Assembly: GCF_037126465.1 (NCBI RefSeq)
Contig: NC_088203.1
Coordinates: 98,518,668-98,582,667, forward strand
Source: Ornithodoros turicata
Taxonomy: Eukaryota; Arthropoda; Arachnida; Ixodida; Argasidae
Direction of reading: 5' to 3'
Length of the DNA stretch: 64,000 nucleotides
Below, one piece after another: positions 11,158 to 22,869 of this stretch. The notes under the pieces are model-generated. The model was not told the origin of the DNA. It saw only the letters and a program-made list of their open reading frames with translations, and did not search any database. Made by a program: the position numbers and the translations under genes. Numbering within the stretch: the first letter of the stretch is position 1; each line of letters starts with the position of its first letter.

Positions 11158-11800
11158 TATCTGTGTATGTGTCCGCTCTACACGCATGTCCCGTTAGCAT
11201 CGTTTTTGAGTGTGCGACTTAGCAGAAACTGAACAAAGTCCAGGAGCATGAGATGTCCCCTTTTTCAATGCAACACTGTATGCACGAGGCTACCGTGCAG
11301 AACGAAAAAGTTTTCACGAGTCGGTCTTTGATGGCTGTACAATGGTGATGATAGACAAGGTGAAGTCACATATGTGCAGACTAGAACGGGCCTATCGTGC
11401 TGCTATACGAGCATTATCTTGACAATAATGTCCTAGATGACCAGCATAACATAACTTGTTAGCCTAATGCACACGTCTTTTTTTTTTTTTTTTTCGATTA
11501 CAACGCTCAGTAGCACTGCTGACACGGTGACTTGACGTAGGAAGAACGTGTTCTTCGAGTGGAAGTAGAAGTTCATTTTCACATCGTAGCAAATCCAGTC
11601 AAAAGTATCCAACGTTACACCATTTGTATGCGTGTGTAGAAAAGGGACCTGCCTGTCCGTCGCATTGACACACATGCATTTCCCGTTTTTTACCTTCCTG
11701 TAGCGGGTTGCATACGGTCCTAAATTGTCTGTGGCACGTATATACTGGTATGTAGATGTCACTGTAATAAAAATACTAAAAATGGAATAAGTCGACTTAT
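11100..11800. other. Unassigned spacer
   Basis: AT-rich start (TTACATTATAT words), a T18-like run at 11479, and no domain that I recognise on either strand. Confidence 0.4.
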
Positions 11801-11809
11801 CCACTTATT

Positions 11810-11950
11810 GCATACAAGGGCTTGATTACCGTATACGAATCGGGCTGCCATGTTATGTACTGTTTCCACTGAGTTCGAGATTATGCTGTGATCGCTATCC
11901 CACACAGAGGGTGCGTATTCCAACTTTGGAAGGACTATAGTGATTCGAGG
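11810..11950 (-). pseudogene. CR1/L2-like LINE fragment (post-RT region)
   Basis: The minus strand encodes PKLEYAPSVWDSD, then a VETVHNMAARFV phrase. This matches the region after the RT fingers in CR1, L2 and Jockey-like LINEs (typically LEYAS-x-VWDP ... VQNRAARFI). Only about 45 residues survive, so the clade cannot be fixed. Confidence 0.6.
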
Positions 11951-11959
11951 GACTACCAT

Positions 11960-14200
11960 TGAAGGACCAACTGTGGTCTCGCGGTTCCCTCACTTTCACA
12001 TCGGACAACTACGTCGCGAGATGTTTATGTGCCCCGCAGAACTTTATCCTGTCTAGCATTACATCATAACTCATTGCAGTTGTGTTCGTACATTTCACCA
12101 ATATCTACAAACCATTACGCGAAATTTAAGATTACCACCGCATTTTCTGAGAAGTCCAACGATTGCAATCTCATTACTCCTTATTGCACCAGAAGGGAAA
12201 CCGCTATTCTCTTTTTTTTAACTGAGTCACGTACGCACGTTTATTAACATATCGCGTAAACGGCAATATAACAGATTGGTTAGGAAAAGTAATTACAGCT
12301 ACGAAGAATGTCCTCTGCGTGCTAAAGTGTTGTATCAGCACCGCGCTTCCAGAAATTACAGAAGTAAAACAAAGATTTATCCACTTAAACATTCCACAAA
12401 TAGAACCAGTTAACGACACAAATGAGTTCCATGGCAACAATAACAACAACAAGGAATGATGGGGAAAGTTAATGATGACGTGGGATAGCAAGGCACAACC
12501 TTCTAGGTATGAATTTAAAATCTTGCTAACGAAATATTTCATAGCTAACTTTAGCGAAGATTTTCTAAGTGCCGTTGCCTTTGCAGGCGGACGCACCTTT
12601 ACAGGATGAATGCGACGCTGAAATGGGGTAACGCTCCTTCGAAAAGAGTGTACTGGTCTGAATATCAAAATAAATTCGACCACCTCATCTACGACAAAGT
12701 ATTTAAAGCACAATTTCGAAAGCATGTTTCGGCGACAAAGACACAAAATTTCCGCATCTGCGCATAGAGCAGACGTCGCTGATGGCCAGAAGGGAGTAGG
12801 AAACCCCATGCTGTGTACGGCGTGTTTTGCCTCGCTATATCGCGTAGCACATCCAATAGCTACACCACTTTGCGGCACGCCTGTAAGACGACCGAAAACA
12901 CCCGGTGACTCGATAATCGCGTGATTTCTGCCCACGAAACAGTACAGCAGCGCTGCCGCATCGCTATGACGTCACGCAGTGAAGTGGGTTTATTGCACAC
13001 TGTACTATTTTCCCATCATACTAAATGCCTTGTAAATTATTTTACAATTCGTTGCATTAATGTGGTTTCGTGCACTACAAATAAATAACTCATGGTCTCA
13101 ACGGGAGTATGTTTGAACCTGTTCGATAGGTCGGACGCCCGACAGATTCCATTAATACTGTATTTGGGAGCACTTCTCGTCCAACATTACCTAAAAGCAT
13201 CGAGCTCGGAAAGACGACTCACTTTTCGGTATGCTGAAAAACCGAACGAATAAAATCGAGATAGAAATGCGTGCTCTTGTGTACAACTTCTAAAAGCAAC
13301 CTTCGTCAACGGTACATGGTCGCACCGAGTCAAACTTTCTGTTTACCATCAGCCGGGAGTCGCTTAAGGGGTTGCTGGTATAGCTGCATTAGAGTGGTTG
13401 AAGTCTAAGAGATGCGCATCGGCAATGCAAATACAGTGAGGCTACTTCAAAAATCAGAAGGATGGGTCTCCCCACACAACGACGGCTAAGCAAACATCAT
13501 GTCGGGAAGGCGAAAATGGTCGTGGGGAAATGAGACTGTAGTGTAGTTTTTGTTGGTGTGTGCCTATCATTCCTGTTATTTCTATTTCCTTTTTTTTTCT
13601 TTTTTTCTTTTTGCTTTTATAGGGGGAGGGATGTCCATTTGTAGGAGTTGCCGCGTTCGTCGGGTGATAAATTCAATCTCTCCTCATTTCTTTTTCTTCT
13701 TCCTTTCCCATTCTTTCCCTTCTTGTTTACGTCCAACCGAGGGACCAGCAACGATGTGCGGAGCAATATTGAGATGACATAACCATCACCAAAAGCAATA
13801 TTGCGTAGTGGGCTCGTATAGAGAAGAACGTTATTAAAGAAAAAAATAACTTTTTTGCGATGAATATGGGTGCGCTGAATCTGTCCAAAAAGAAATTTCA
13901 TGGAACGCACCAAGAAACGTGTTTATATAGCATTAGGACGTGGTGAAAAAGGCGGTACCTGTAAACACAGTTACCATAACGACGGCGTCCGCTGTTCGCA
14001 AGCATTTCGAACGCGAGTGAGAAAACTTTGTTTTGTCTGGATCTATCTGTATGTACTGTATTTTCCTTCTTCGCGGAGGAATTCTTTCGATGAAAAGGGC
14101 GGAGAGAAATAAATGTTATGTTTGTTATGTCATATGTAAACATATCATCATATCACAGAGCGCGTGGCTTGCAGCGTCAAGGGGAAAACATATATAACTT
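11960..14200. other. Unassigned spacer
   Basis: A 243-codon minus-strand frame (12204-12935) is open, but its composition is not protein-like and it shows no domain. T-rich tracts occur at 13590-13615 and 13685-13720. No RNA gene or paired inverted ends were found. Confidence 0.4.
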
Positions 14201-14274
14201 AACCCGGTATGCGGAAGAGGTTAACGTTTTGTCTCTATCAGTGTAGGCATGTGTATTTATTTGAGGGTCATAAT

Positions 14275-15110
14275 GACGCGCTGTGCGACCGACATCGCTA
14301 CTGTAGCGGCCTTTTCCAAGCCTCTACGCCCCTCCTGCCCAAATACATCACTCTTGGGCGTGAACTGCTGGTAATCTATTTAGCCATACGACACTTTTCC
14401 TTCTTTCCTTGAAGGCCATATCACTTTCGCGGTTTGACTGATCACAAGCCGTTGACTTACGTAATCCACTCAACTAAATTATATCTCACGCCCATAGATG
14501 TACGTCACCTGGCGTTTATCTTATACTCGTATTATTTATTTTATTTATACCCCAATGGACCCGGAGGGAGGGCGTTAGTCTTGGCGGTTACTACCGATCT
14601 ATATGTCACAACAGCGTTCTCATAACGTCGCAGCCGAAGCTCATCTCAGCACGTCTCCGCTGTCCAATCAATTCCTGAAGCCATCGATTTCATCCCAATG
14701 ACAGCAGATCAAGCACAAGATCGAATTATATGCAGCTTCTGTCTTCACCAAGCGGATAAGACATTCAGGACGCCTCCCTCATTCCTCCTGCCCATGTCAC
14801 TCTAACTTGTGACGTCTACACGAGCTCGTCCGGGACTCTTTCGCTCAGGAACCCTTCCGTTTCGCCGTTTTTAAAATATCTTGCACTCCCTGTCAGGTCT
14901 CAGAATTCGTGCCACCCAACCCATCGTTTCGCCATCATTTCGGCGCGCATCAACTCCGACGTCCGTGGTTGGACTCGCTCATGCTTGGACTGTCAGTGGG
15001 CGGAAATCAGCCGCCAGAGCGTCACACCACCCGAACAGTTCCTGCCCCCACTCATCGCTAAGAGCACATCAGCGTCGCTCATCGTCTCATCATCATGTCA
15101 CCATTCCGCC
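14275..15110 (+). pseudogene. Ty3/gypsy RNase H and integrase zinc-region remnant
   Basis: About 14320-14412 encodes ITLGRELLVIYLAIRHF; after a one-base frameshift near 14433 comes TDHKPLTYVIHS. Together these are the conserved RNase H segment of Ty3/gypsy pol. A DVRHLAFI phrase near 14500 matches the end of that domain. Downstream, near 14970-15010, WTRSCLDCQ-type sequence in another frame marks the integrase H2C2 zinc region. Several frame changes show that it is dead. It may be another part of the element at 10-11 kb or a separate insertion. Confidence 0.65.
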
Positions 15111-15207
15111 CATTGTGCCTTGGGGTAGTGGGCCGCACCTCATGTGGCGAATTTCCCCGTTCATCACCATCAATTTATATTGTTATCTCCCGTTGTTGTT
15201 GTTGTTG
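15110..15207 (+). mobile_element. Short LINE 3' end with (TTG)n tail
   Basis: A block with CTCATGTGGCGAATTTCCCC, then a CATCACCATCA phrase and six or so TTG units, sits between the integrase zinc region and core. Similar tails (TTG or, reversed, AAC repeats) end LINE pieces at 32140-32368, 35919 and 36706. Its placement inside an integrase suggests a secondary insertion, although flanking target duplications could not be seen. Confidence 0.45.
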
Positions 15208-15330
15208 TTGTTCGAACACGTCCACCTTGACCTGATACTGTCCCTTTCTCGTAGTTACCACCATTTGTTACCGTGCATCAACCGCCTCACGCATTGTCCC
15301 GAAGCTCACCCGTGCATTTCTGTCTGTACG
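15208..15330 (+). pseudogene. Ty3/gypsy integrase core fragment
   Basis: The frame encodes FEHVHLDLILSLSRSYHHLL, then CINRLTHCPEAHP. This aligns with the start of the integrase core of Ty3/gypsy, where the catalytic D sits in the HVDLVGPLP-like motif and the next block reads CIDRFTRWPEA. The first D is kept; in the second block IDR reads INR. The rest of the core, with the second D and the E, is not present. Confidence 0.7.
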
Positions 15331-15464
15331 GGTTACCCCCTTTTGTCGCACCCCTCACCATCACAAAAGACAGAGGACATCAGTTAGAGTAGGAACTCTT
15401 CAACGACTTCTTGAACCTCTTAGGAATCCGAAGGCACTGGTCAAATACCCATCTGTGTCTCTGT

Positions 15465-15560
15465 TTTTTTTATCTTCCTTTTTGTTTTCTTGTCTTTGCT
15501 TTTGGGAACAGCAAGCCTCCATCATGGCTGTCATTTCCCTTCTTTTTTTATCAGCATTAG
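15465..15560 (+). repeat. Interspersed repeat with GGAATAGCAAG core, copy 2
   Basis: GGGAACAGCAAGCCTCCATC followed by a GGCTGTCATTTCC phrase matches the copy at 5862, with flanking T-rich sequence on both sides. Confidence 0.45.
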
Positions 15561-15977
15561 ACATATCTGCCCCCTCCTCCTATCGCGCTTCCAGCAACGG
15601 ACTGTTTGAGCAGCTCCACCGCCCCCAGATCAAGACATCCCCAACCCCTCCAATCCGATCCTACAGCACGTGCTTAAAACATACCACTCATCCTCATCGG
15701 CCCTTGCGCTGCTGTGAAATGGGACCGACGCTGTTCAGCAGCTGCTGTACCTGTTTTAGGGGACCACCCTACACGTCCCAACAAAACTTTACTTCCATCC
15801 TCGTTGTCACCATCGTTAGCGGACCCCAGCACCAGTCACCTACGAGGCCTGTTCGGGCACGTGCATCCCATACCGACGCGCACCCTACATCCTTGCATCC
15901 CTTCCCTACATCCTTACAACCCTACACCCTTCGTTTTCCCCAAGACTTGCATCGCTGCACTCATGTTTTTTACATAA

Positions 15978-16440
15978 TACCTTGTAAACTATTGGCCTTT
16001 ACATAATTTTTATTTTAAAAAAGCTATGAGAGCAGCATAGATGTCGTTTTTGCAGTTGCGGTGTAGGCCACGCGGACTTCCTCTCGAAGAAAGTGTGCAA
16101 CTACAAGATGTGTGATTACCCAAAGTTCATTCATTAACTTTTTAATTAGGGCATGGCGGGCAAAAGCGAGATAGCAGATTGAGAGACTATCCTAGTTGCA
16201 TAGAGTGGATTTCAAAGAGGATTGTCTCCTGTTCTGTCATCTCGCATTTGTCCGAAATTTCCTAATTAAAGAGTTAATTAACGAAGTTCAGGTAATTAGC
16301 CATCTTGTATTTACATACTCTGTTCTAGGGAATGTGCGGCTGGCCGTAGAACTCAATTGCAAAAACGACGTCTGTGCTGCTCTCACAGTTTTTGTTAAAG
16401 GAAAATTTATTGAACTTAAGAACGGAATAAGAACTGCTAC
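15978..16440. mobile_element. Eroded MITE of the 31345 family
   Basis: The left half (AAAAAAGCTATGAGAGCAGC, then a GTTTTTGCAGTTG phrase) and the right half (a CGACGTCTGTGCTGCTC phrase) match the inverted arms of the complete element at 31345-32136. The terminal CAGGGTGT motifs are mutated here, and the interior is much shorter, so this is an old internal-deletion copy. Confidence 0.6.
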
Positions 16441-16506
16441 TTCCCACATTAGTTGACGTACACCTTACATACACATGTGCTTACAAACCACTCTAGATCC
16501 ACTACT

Positions 16507-16564
16507 TCACACTTCCTTACATATATACATACAAACATACATAAATACATACAAACATACATAC
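16507..16564. repeat. (ACAT)n microsatellite
   Basis: Imperfect ACAT/ATAC units over about 58 bp. Confidence 0.8.
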
Positions 16565-16569
16565 AGTAC

Positions 16570-19500
16570 TCCCTAAGACCACCACCCTAGATGTCTGCGA
16601 TTATGTACAGTATGGAATGCAGTACATAATAAGTAGGAATATATACACAGGTGCAGAGTATTTACAGGGCAAATAAGAGCACGTGAATGACGTTCATGGG
16701 GGCGCAGTTTTTTATACAATTCTGAAAAGGCTCAAAAAACAAAAACAAACACCTGTATAACGTTAAACACGCAAACGTCGACCAGCATGAGCTTTACCTC
16801 TATAGCCCATCTTTCTGCACTCGTTCCCCAAACCCCTCTGGTAGTACAAACTTATCCGCATCATGTTCACGGGTCTCTCCTCCTGCCTGTAACGACCATA
16901 GATACGTAATGAGGAATAGGCCACTGGGTACACGCAGTACATTCTCCTCCTGTTCATCAATCGCTGTGGTCACTCTTTTTAGTTCCACACTATGTGCAGA
17001 CCGAGAAATCTTTGACACACAGGTACGGTAAGAGAAAAACAAGTTAATGAGCGCGCAGAACACGACTTCCTTCCACATTCGTGCAGGTAAGTATTCCCCT
17101 CCCCCTCCTCACCCCATCTATTAGCGTGCTTATCCTTGCCACGACCGATAAAAGCAGCAGAATTTCTCTCTGAGAGCAATGTACTACTCAACACTAAACC
17201 CGGTTCATTAGTAGTTTACCGGTATTTAGCTGGGAAGCGATATCCTTGTCAGTCCACCAAAGCCGCGTCACGGAAGGATGTGATTAAGTGACAGCATTTT
17301 ATTTATTTTCTTAGTTGTTGGAAAGACGGATCATTTAACAGCTTAGTTTAGCTAGAACTAATCAGTTTTTTTTTTTTTTCCTCTCGTCACGGTAAACAGA
17401 GTTTCCCAAATGCGCTCTTCTTTTTATGCTGAACGTTTAGCACAAAACTTCGCCAGCTTAGCGTGAGAGGTCATGCTGTGGGATTTCATGACGAAAACTC
17501 AGCAAGTTTTGTTTGTCGATGGATATGATAATGAAAAATATGGCGGTGCTAATTGCACAAATGTGAGAATGTGTGCCCGTCTACTCCTTGGCATATTACA
17601 GCTGAGTGCTCATCGACAGCTCAGGATTGTAAAAGAAATGAAGATAAACTAAAATGTGAACGAGTAACATAAAAGGTAGCGAGGAAGCGAAGTTAATGTC
17701 GAAGCTTTAACGGCACTTGCCGCAGAAGAAATGAATCTAAACAAGTTTTGTCACTTCCCTTTAGTATTGTCCGGTAAAATAAGGCAGCTAGCCCATAAGT
17801 TGATGAGCCAGGGTCTTGAAGAGTACGTTGCACGTCATAAGTTCATATGTCAGTGCTGTCTGTTGTTGGCTGCGCATAGAAGTCGGTGCGTCACACATAA
17901 TCCCATCTTTAGGTATACGCGTGTTAAACACGTTTTTGCACATTCTATTTCAATCTTTTCTTCACTGTATCTGCGATTTTCAATAATCCCCAGACAATTC
18001 AATGGAAACAGCGACTCATTGAAATTTTCCGGGACTTCTCGGCTCTACACAAGTAACATAAAGGGAAAAAAAGGGAACGGAATAGAAAAAATATAGAGAA
18101 ACATCTTTATGAGATTTTCGGAACTCGAAAACCGAATTTCCAGTACGGTAACATGCATGATTGATGTATGGCGGACGCTTCCCACTTCGCGAACATGCCG
18201 ATATTACGTTATGGTGCACTCTCTGGAAATGCGTTCCAGACACACGGAGGGTAATGACGTCATCCTATTGCATCCGTAAATGTACTCATACAACGTTTGT
18301 GGTCGCCTTTCTTTTTCTTTTTTTTTTCGTTCCTAGCCCATTCAATACTAGACACTTCACACCAGAGGACGTTGAGCAACACAGTAAAGAATAATTTGAG
18401 GGACGATATTGCTATTCGAAACTATGCAGCACTTTCTACGTATATTGGATTGCATAGGCTGGATGAAAACAAACGCGTCTTTGGTGGCTGATTTCCTGCA
18501 TGGTGAAAAGATAAAAAAGCAAAAATAAAAATGGGACGGAAATCGCTGTGCAGATTGTCATTGAAATGCGATAACGTTTATGCGCTCATAGCGGGATTCT
18601 CCGACGATGGGTAGTAGAGACATGCGGAGAGGGAACAGGCTGACAACGCCGAAGCAGCAGCTCTCTCATATCAGAGACGTACCAGAACTACACTGCGGAG
18701 AGGAGACCATTGTTCGTTTCCTCGACGTCTAGTCGCAGCCATGGCTTCCCGCCAATGAACAAATAGCATTCTTGCCCCACCTATGCTTAGAAAAGTTGAT
18801 CCAACGATCACTTTCCGCGTGCCACGAAGCACCTCTTTCTTCTTCGTTGTTTAGACTGCCAACATTCCCGAACCCCACTTTCCGGGTCTCTCAATCAGCT
18901 GGACTCTTACCCACTCTCTCCTGGTCAAAATCCAACCCACCGACGCTCCGCCCTCAAAACTCTTCTGACCTTATTGGAAGGACTTGGCTTATTATTCCAT
19001 TTCCCATATAGCCACCACAAACGGCGTAAGCTGTCGCCCCTGGCAATGAAACTCCTTCATTCGCAGGGGTACTCCAGTAGCAGATGTACGCAGATGTAGA
19101 AACTCCTGTTTCGCAGATATAGTGCTAGAAAATGTGTACGTTCCACGTGTTCTTCCTATACGCACCAGTAACCGAAAACTTGAACACATGTTGCTCCTGA
19201 TAGTGCAGATGCTGGGGCTCTCGCCAATGCCTCTGCCAGCATGGCAGGGTTCCATCCTCTTCCCTGCCCGGCTTCGACCACGTACCATATGCGTCATTGA
19301 TTTGATACTCACTTCTACTGTACAGGCCGTGCTTCTTTTACGTGCGCGTTTTCAACCGTCGGTCGTCACTTCCCCGGCGAGCTGAAGGTCGGTGTCCGAA
19401 AGGGGCCGCGGGTCACATGTCTTAGGTTTGCGGATCCTCGTAAGGAGCAAATGACAACACTTACTTTCACTGGTATGCACTTTCTCCTCGCAGCAACTGC

Positions 19501-20300
19501 CTTCGCTGTGGCCCAGACTGTCTTGTTGCCAAGATGGGTTTCCAAGAGGCACTGTCTGGCGTCATGGTTTTTGGACGGGGTCGGAAGGATATGCTTTCGC
19601 TATGCGTCGTATCCTACACACGCAGCGTCCTACACACAACGAAGAAATACACAGGAGCAGCGTCCGTCTGGCGTGTGTTCGTTCTTTTTTTTTTTCACCC
19701 ATGGATAACTACCAGCTGCAAACCACTGCCCGTTTCCTACATTTTATATCCTTTGTTCTTGAGATTCCTCGTAGCGAAACCTCTTCACTAACCAAGACGT
19801 AGCGGCACCGATTAGCTTTTCGTTGTTTCAAGGTCTGTTATAATAAGAAGTGTTTTATGGTCGTCTGTCTCGGTGAGTGCAGAGCTGCGTGGTGCGCATC
19901 GCAGTGCCAGCTCTGCGTTCCAAAGATGAGCAAGGTGCACTAGCAAGGTCAGACGCAGATTTATCTGCGACTAACTCGTACAATAAAACGTGTAGCGAAG
20001 CACCAGAGAGGGATATAAGCTCGAATACAAACTTTTCGTGGTACTCGTATTTGCAGGTGCGTGTTATTCTTGTTCTGTTTCTGTGCATGCAGTTACATCA
20101 TGCAAAACCTTTGTCTCTGTACCTGCATTCGTAGAGAATGAGTTCCCTCTAAACCAGGAGTGCCTCACGTGATGGACTTCTGTAGTGTTCCATCTGCTCC
20201 AGGTAATACTGCTTTTAATGCCGCGTAGCAGTAAAATGTGCCGTAGGACTCAGCTGAGACATGATACAGCTGCTTGCACTTATGAAAATTATCTATGGTT
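16570..20300. other. Unassigned spacer
   Basis: No domain recognised on either strand. The 18660-19010 and 19122-19385 stretches stay open for 75-90 codons but show no motif. No paired inverted ends were found by eye. Confidence 0.35.
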
Positions 20301-20304
20301 GTAA

Positions 20305-20420
20305 AGTGATGTAGCGGAGGGGATATGTTTAATGGTGAAAAACAAACAAAAAAAAACGGAAAGGTTAGCCACACTAGAGACCTGTTATTCTCAAAAACAA
20401 AAGCGGACAAAAACATGAAG
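20305..20420 (-). repeat. Interspersed repeat with GGAATAGCAAG core, copy 3
   Basis: Read on the minus strand this has GAGAATAACAGG, then GTGTGGCTAACCTTTCCG, and a CCATTAAACATATCCCCTCC end, parallel to the copy at 26195. Confidence 0.45.
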
Positions 20421-22075
20421 AAGAAAAAGAAACAGAAGCACAGAATACTATTGAGAAATACAGTAAATGGCAGCTCCTTCACTAGTCGCTGCGCAGGCAG
20501 TCGTAGGGAAGGTATAAAAGAGAGTCCAGCCTGCCGAACGAACCGTAACAGCGCAGACGTGACCTCAGCATGCTCAGTATGGCCAAATAGCACCGGGAGG
20601 TAAAGCTGTCAGTAGCCTAGATGAGCGAGACGGCACCGGAGATTGGACCGATGTCCTTCGTACGGCTAGCAGGCGAGGAGGATGTGTTGTACGTCTCCCT
20701 AGACACGAGACAGCCGCTACTGATGTCATGCTATTAAAATTGTTCTGATACAACATGTGTATCATGTGTATCTGTGCGTTGTCGCAGCAAACCGGACGAT
20801 TTTACTTGCGTGGGCTGGGGTAATTATTCATACTTGTCGTCCGTGTAGGCTATCTAATACTGCAAGACAGCCCATAATAGAAAGAATACCGAAAATGACG
20901 CTACTACCAACGTGTGAATACAATGTCATTATTCATCCTACACGCACAGTAGCACTATGCATCTACTTTCTGTATTCATGGCAACGACACGAGAGTATTC
21001 CATCCCTATCAGAGAAACATTATCCCCTTCTTGACACAGATGGCGTAATACATTATCCTCTTTTATTGTTGTTTCTCTTTGGCCATTCCTTTCTTTATCT
21101 TTTTTTTTAATGCTCAGTTAGCTTCAGCGGTATGAGCTTCCCTAAGGGTGGACAAACAGAGGCGGAAGAAAGGTTAGAAAACAAGAGGAGAGCAAATACG
21201 TCGACCCTTAAGGGCCTTGCCGAATCAGGAAGACAAACCTCTACCACGTGCGTCTTCTATCAGCATTAACGAAGACAATGAACGCCAAAATGATGGTGGT
21301 GTGCTAGTGTCATTTATATCCTCCGAATCATTCACCGCATCGAGTAAATTGATTTACAACTGCGTACCCGGCAGTATTTAACCACGGGGTGATATTGTCG
21401 AGATAGGCTTGCCGTTTTTAGCTACACGCTCGGGCCATCGATCGTCACAACTACAGCCAAAAAAGAAAAAGGATGAAGGTGATTAGCGTCATGCTAATCA
21501 GGGTGCGCGTTGAAGTACTGCCAAATGTCTATGAAAACGCGGACATTGGGGCTTTTCGACTGCTGTTACAAATAGAGCATTCCCTCGCGCGCCGCACTAC
21601 TATTATGTCTGCGTTCTTGCGGCGGTGGTATATTGTTTTGGAAATGGAAACAAAAGGAAACGGAGAAATGCTGAGATGTAGACCATCCAAGAAGAAGTAC
21701 TAGTAAAATGGCAGTTTAAAAAAATCGAAGGTAGATATATGTCACAGGAGCTCAAAGAGTCAAAATATTGCACAACAGAAGGGAGGCGCAGGGCCATGCT
21801 AATCTTCTCTGCACAAGGAACGTTAATACAAAACGCATTCGTTGAGCCAAATAACTTCGTGGTCGCACATTTCAACTGTCGAAGAAGCCAGTGCATTTTC
21901 GACTACGATAAGAGAAAGAAAGTGTAAAAGTGAGCTCCCACACCCCGAATTAGTTAGCGCAATAAAAAAAGACGCGCCATCAACCTTACAACACGGTTAC
22001 ATTGAGTTGGAGTTGGACGGACTAAAAATAATACGGAGAGGTTGAACTTGTCACCTGACAAGTTCTGCTACTCCG
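20421..22075. other. Unassigned spacer
   Basis: No domain recognised. Nothing beyond short random frames is visible. Confidence 0.35.
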
Positions 22076-22350
22076 AGAAAACAAAACAAGAAACAAAACA
22101 AAACAGAGAGATGACTAGGCTAGGCTGTACGGCGCACTGTTCACGGGCACATGACAGTCAGAGGATCGCGCCACACAGGAACCAGGGCGTCACGTACAGA
22201 TGAATTAGTACTGAGCATCAAGAGAACAACCTGAGATGAAGCCTACGAGAGCCTTGAATGCGGCTTCTCTCTGGTTGGCGTCCCACGTCCCCAAGACCTT
22301 CTCTATGGTGAAATCTCTGTTGGTTACATTGAATTTGTGTACAGCCTCCA
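22076..22350 (-). pseudogene. LINE ORF2 C-terminal tail (I-type) with simple tail
   Basis: The minus frame ending at 22205 encodes RDFTIEKVLGTW, then NQREAAFKALVGFISGCSL. This lines up with the extreme C-terminus of the better preserved ORF2 at 56111 (RPFTIGKVLGPW, then a FLSSTGLS phrase). The 3' side, towards lower coordinates, ends in an AAACAAAACAAG-type run at 22078-22105 that fits a LINE tail. Everything upstream of the last 45 or so residues is gone. Confidence 0.6.
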
Positions 22351-22869
22351 GGCGACTGCTGGAATAATGTTGCCATTTGTACAGTCTATCGCGTCCACTA
22401 TGCAAGAAACATGAAAGATGCCAAACGCATGCGAGATACGCAACAAATTTAAAAAAAAAATAATAATAAATAAAAAGATTTCTAAACCCGAACGTTTGCT
22501 TCTCCCCACTACTCCGAAAAGATGCAGTCAAAGCACGCTTTACAGGCGGTGCTTATCGCCCGAAATCTTCACTTCCTGACCCATCTGCAGAACAGCATTG
22601 ACTGACAATTTTACACTACACGCCCTCACGATTCCAAACCACTTGTCTACGTAAAACATACGCCTAAAAAATGTTTCCTTCTTTCGAGCATTTTCTTACG
22701 TCCACACTTCTCCTTGGTCCCTGCGTGTACAACGCGAAAGGAGAAATGTGCGTCACCAAGTCGTCCACATTTTCACTGTCGTAAAGAAGAACAACGCGCG
22801 TCTTCCATTATTCGAAACACAAGCGTTTCACAACACACAGAGTCCAACACAGAAGAGAGTGAAGCGACC

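Noticed and set aside
12204..12935. A 243-codon minus-strand open frame
   Set aside because: Composition is not protein-like, no domain or motif is visible, and a frame of this length can occur by chance in 64 kb.
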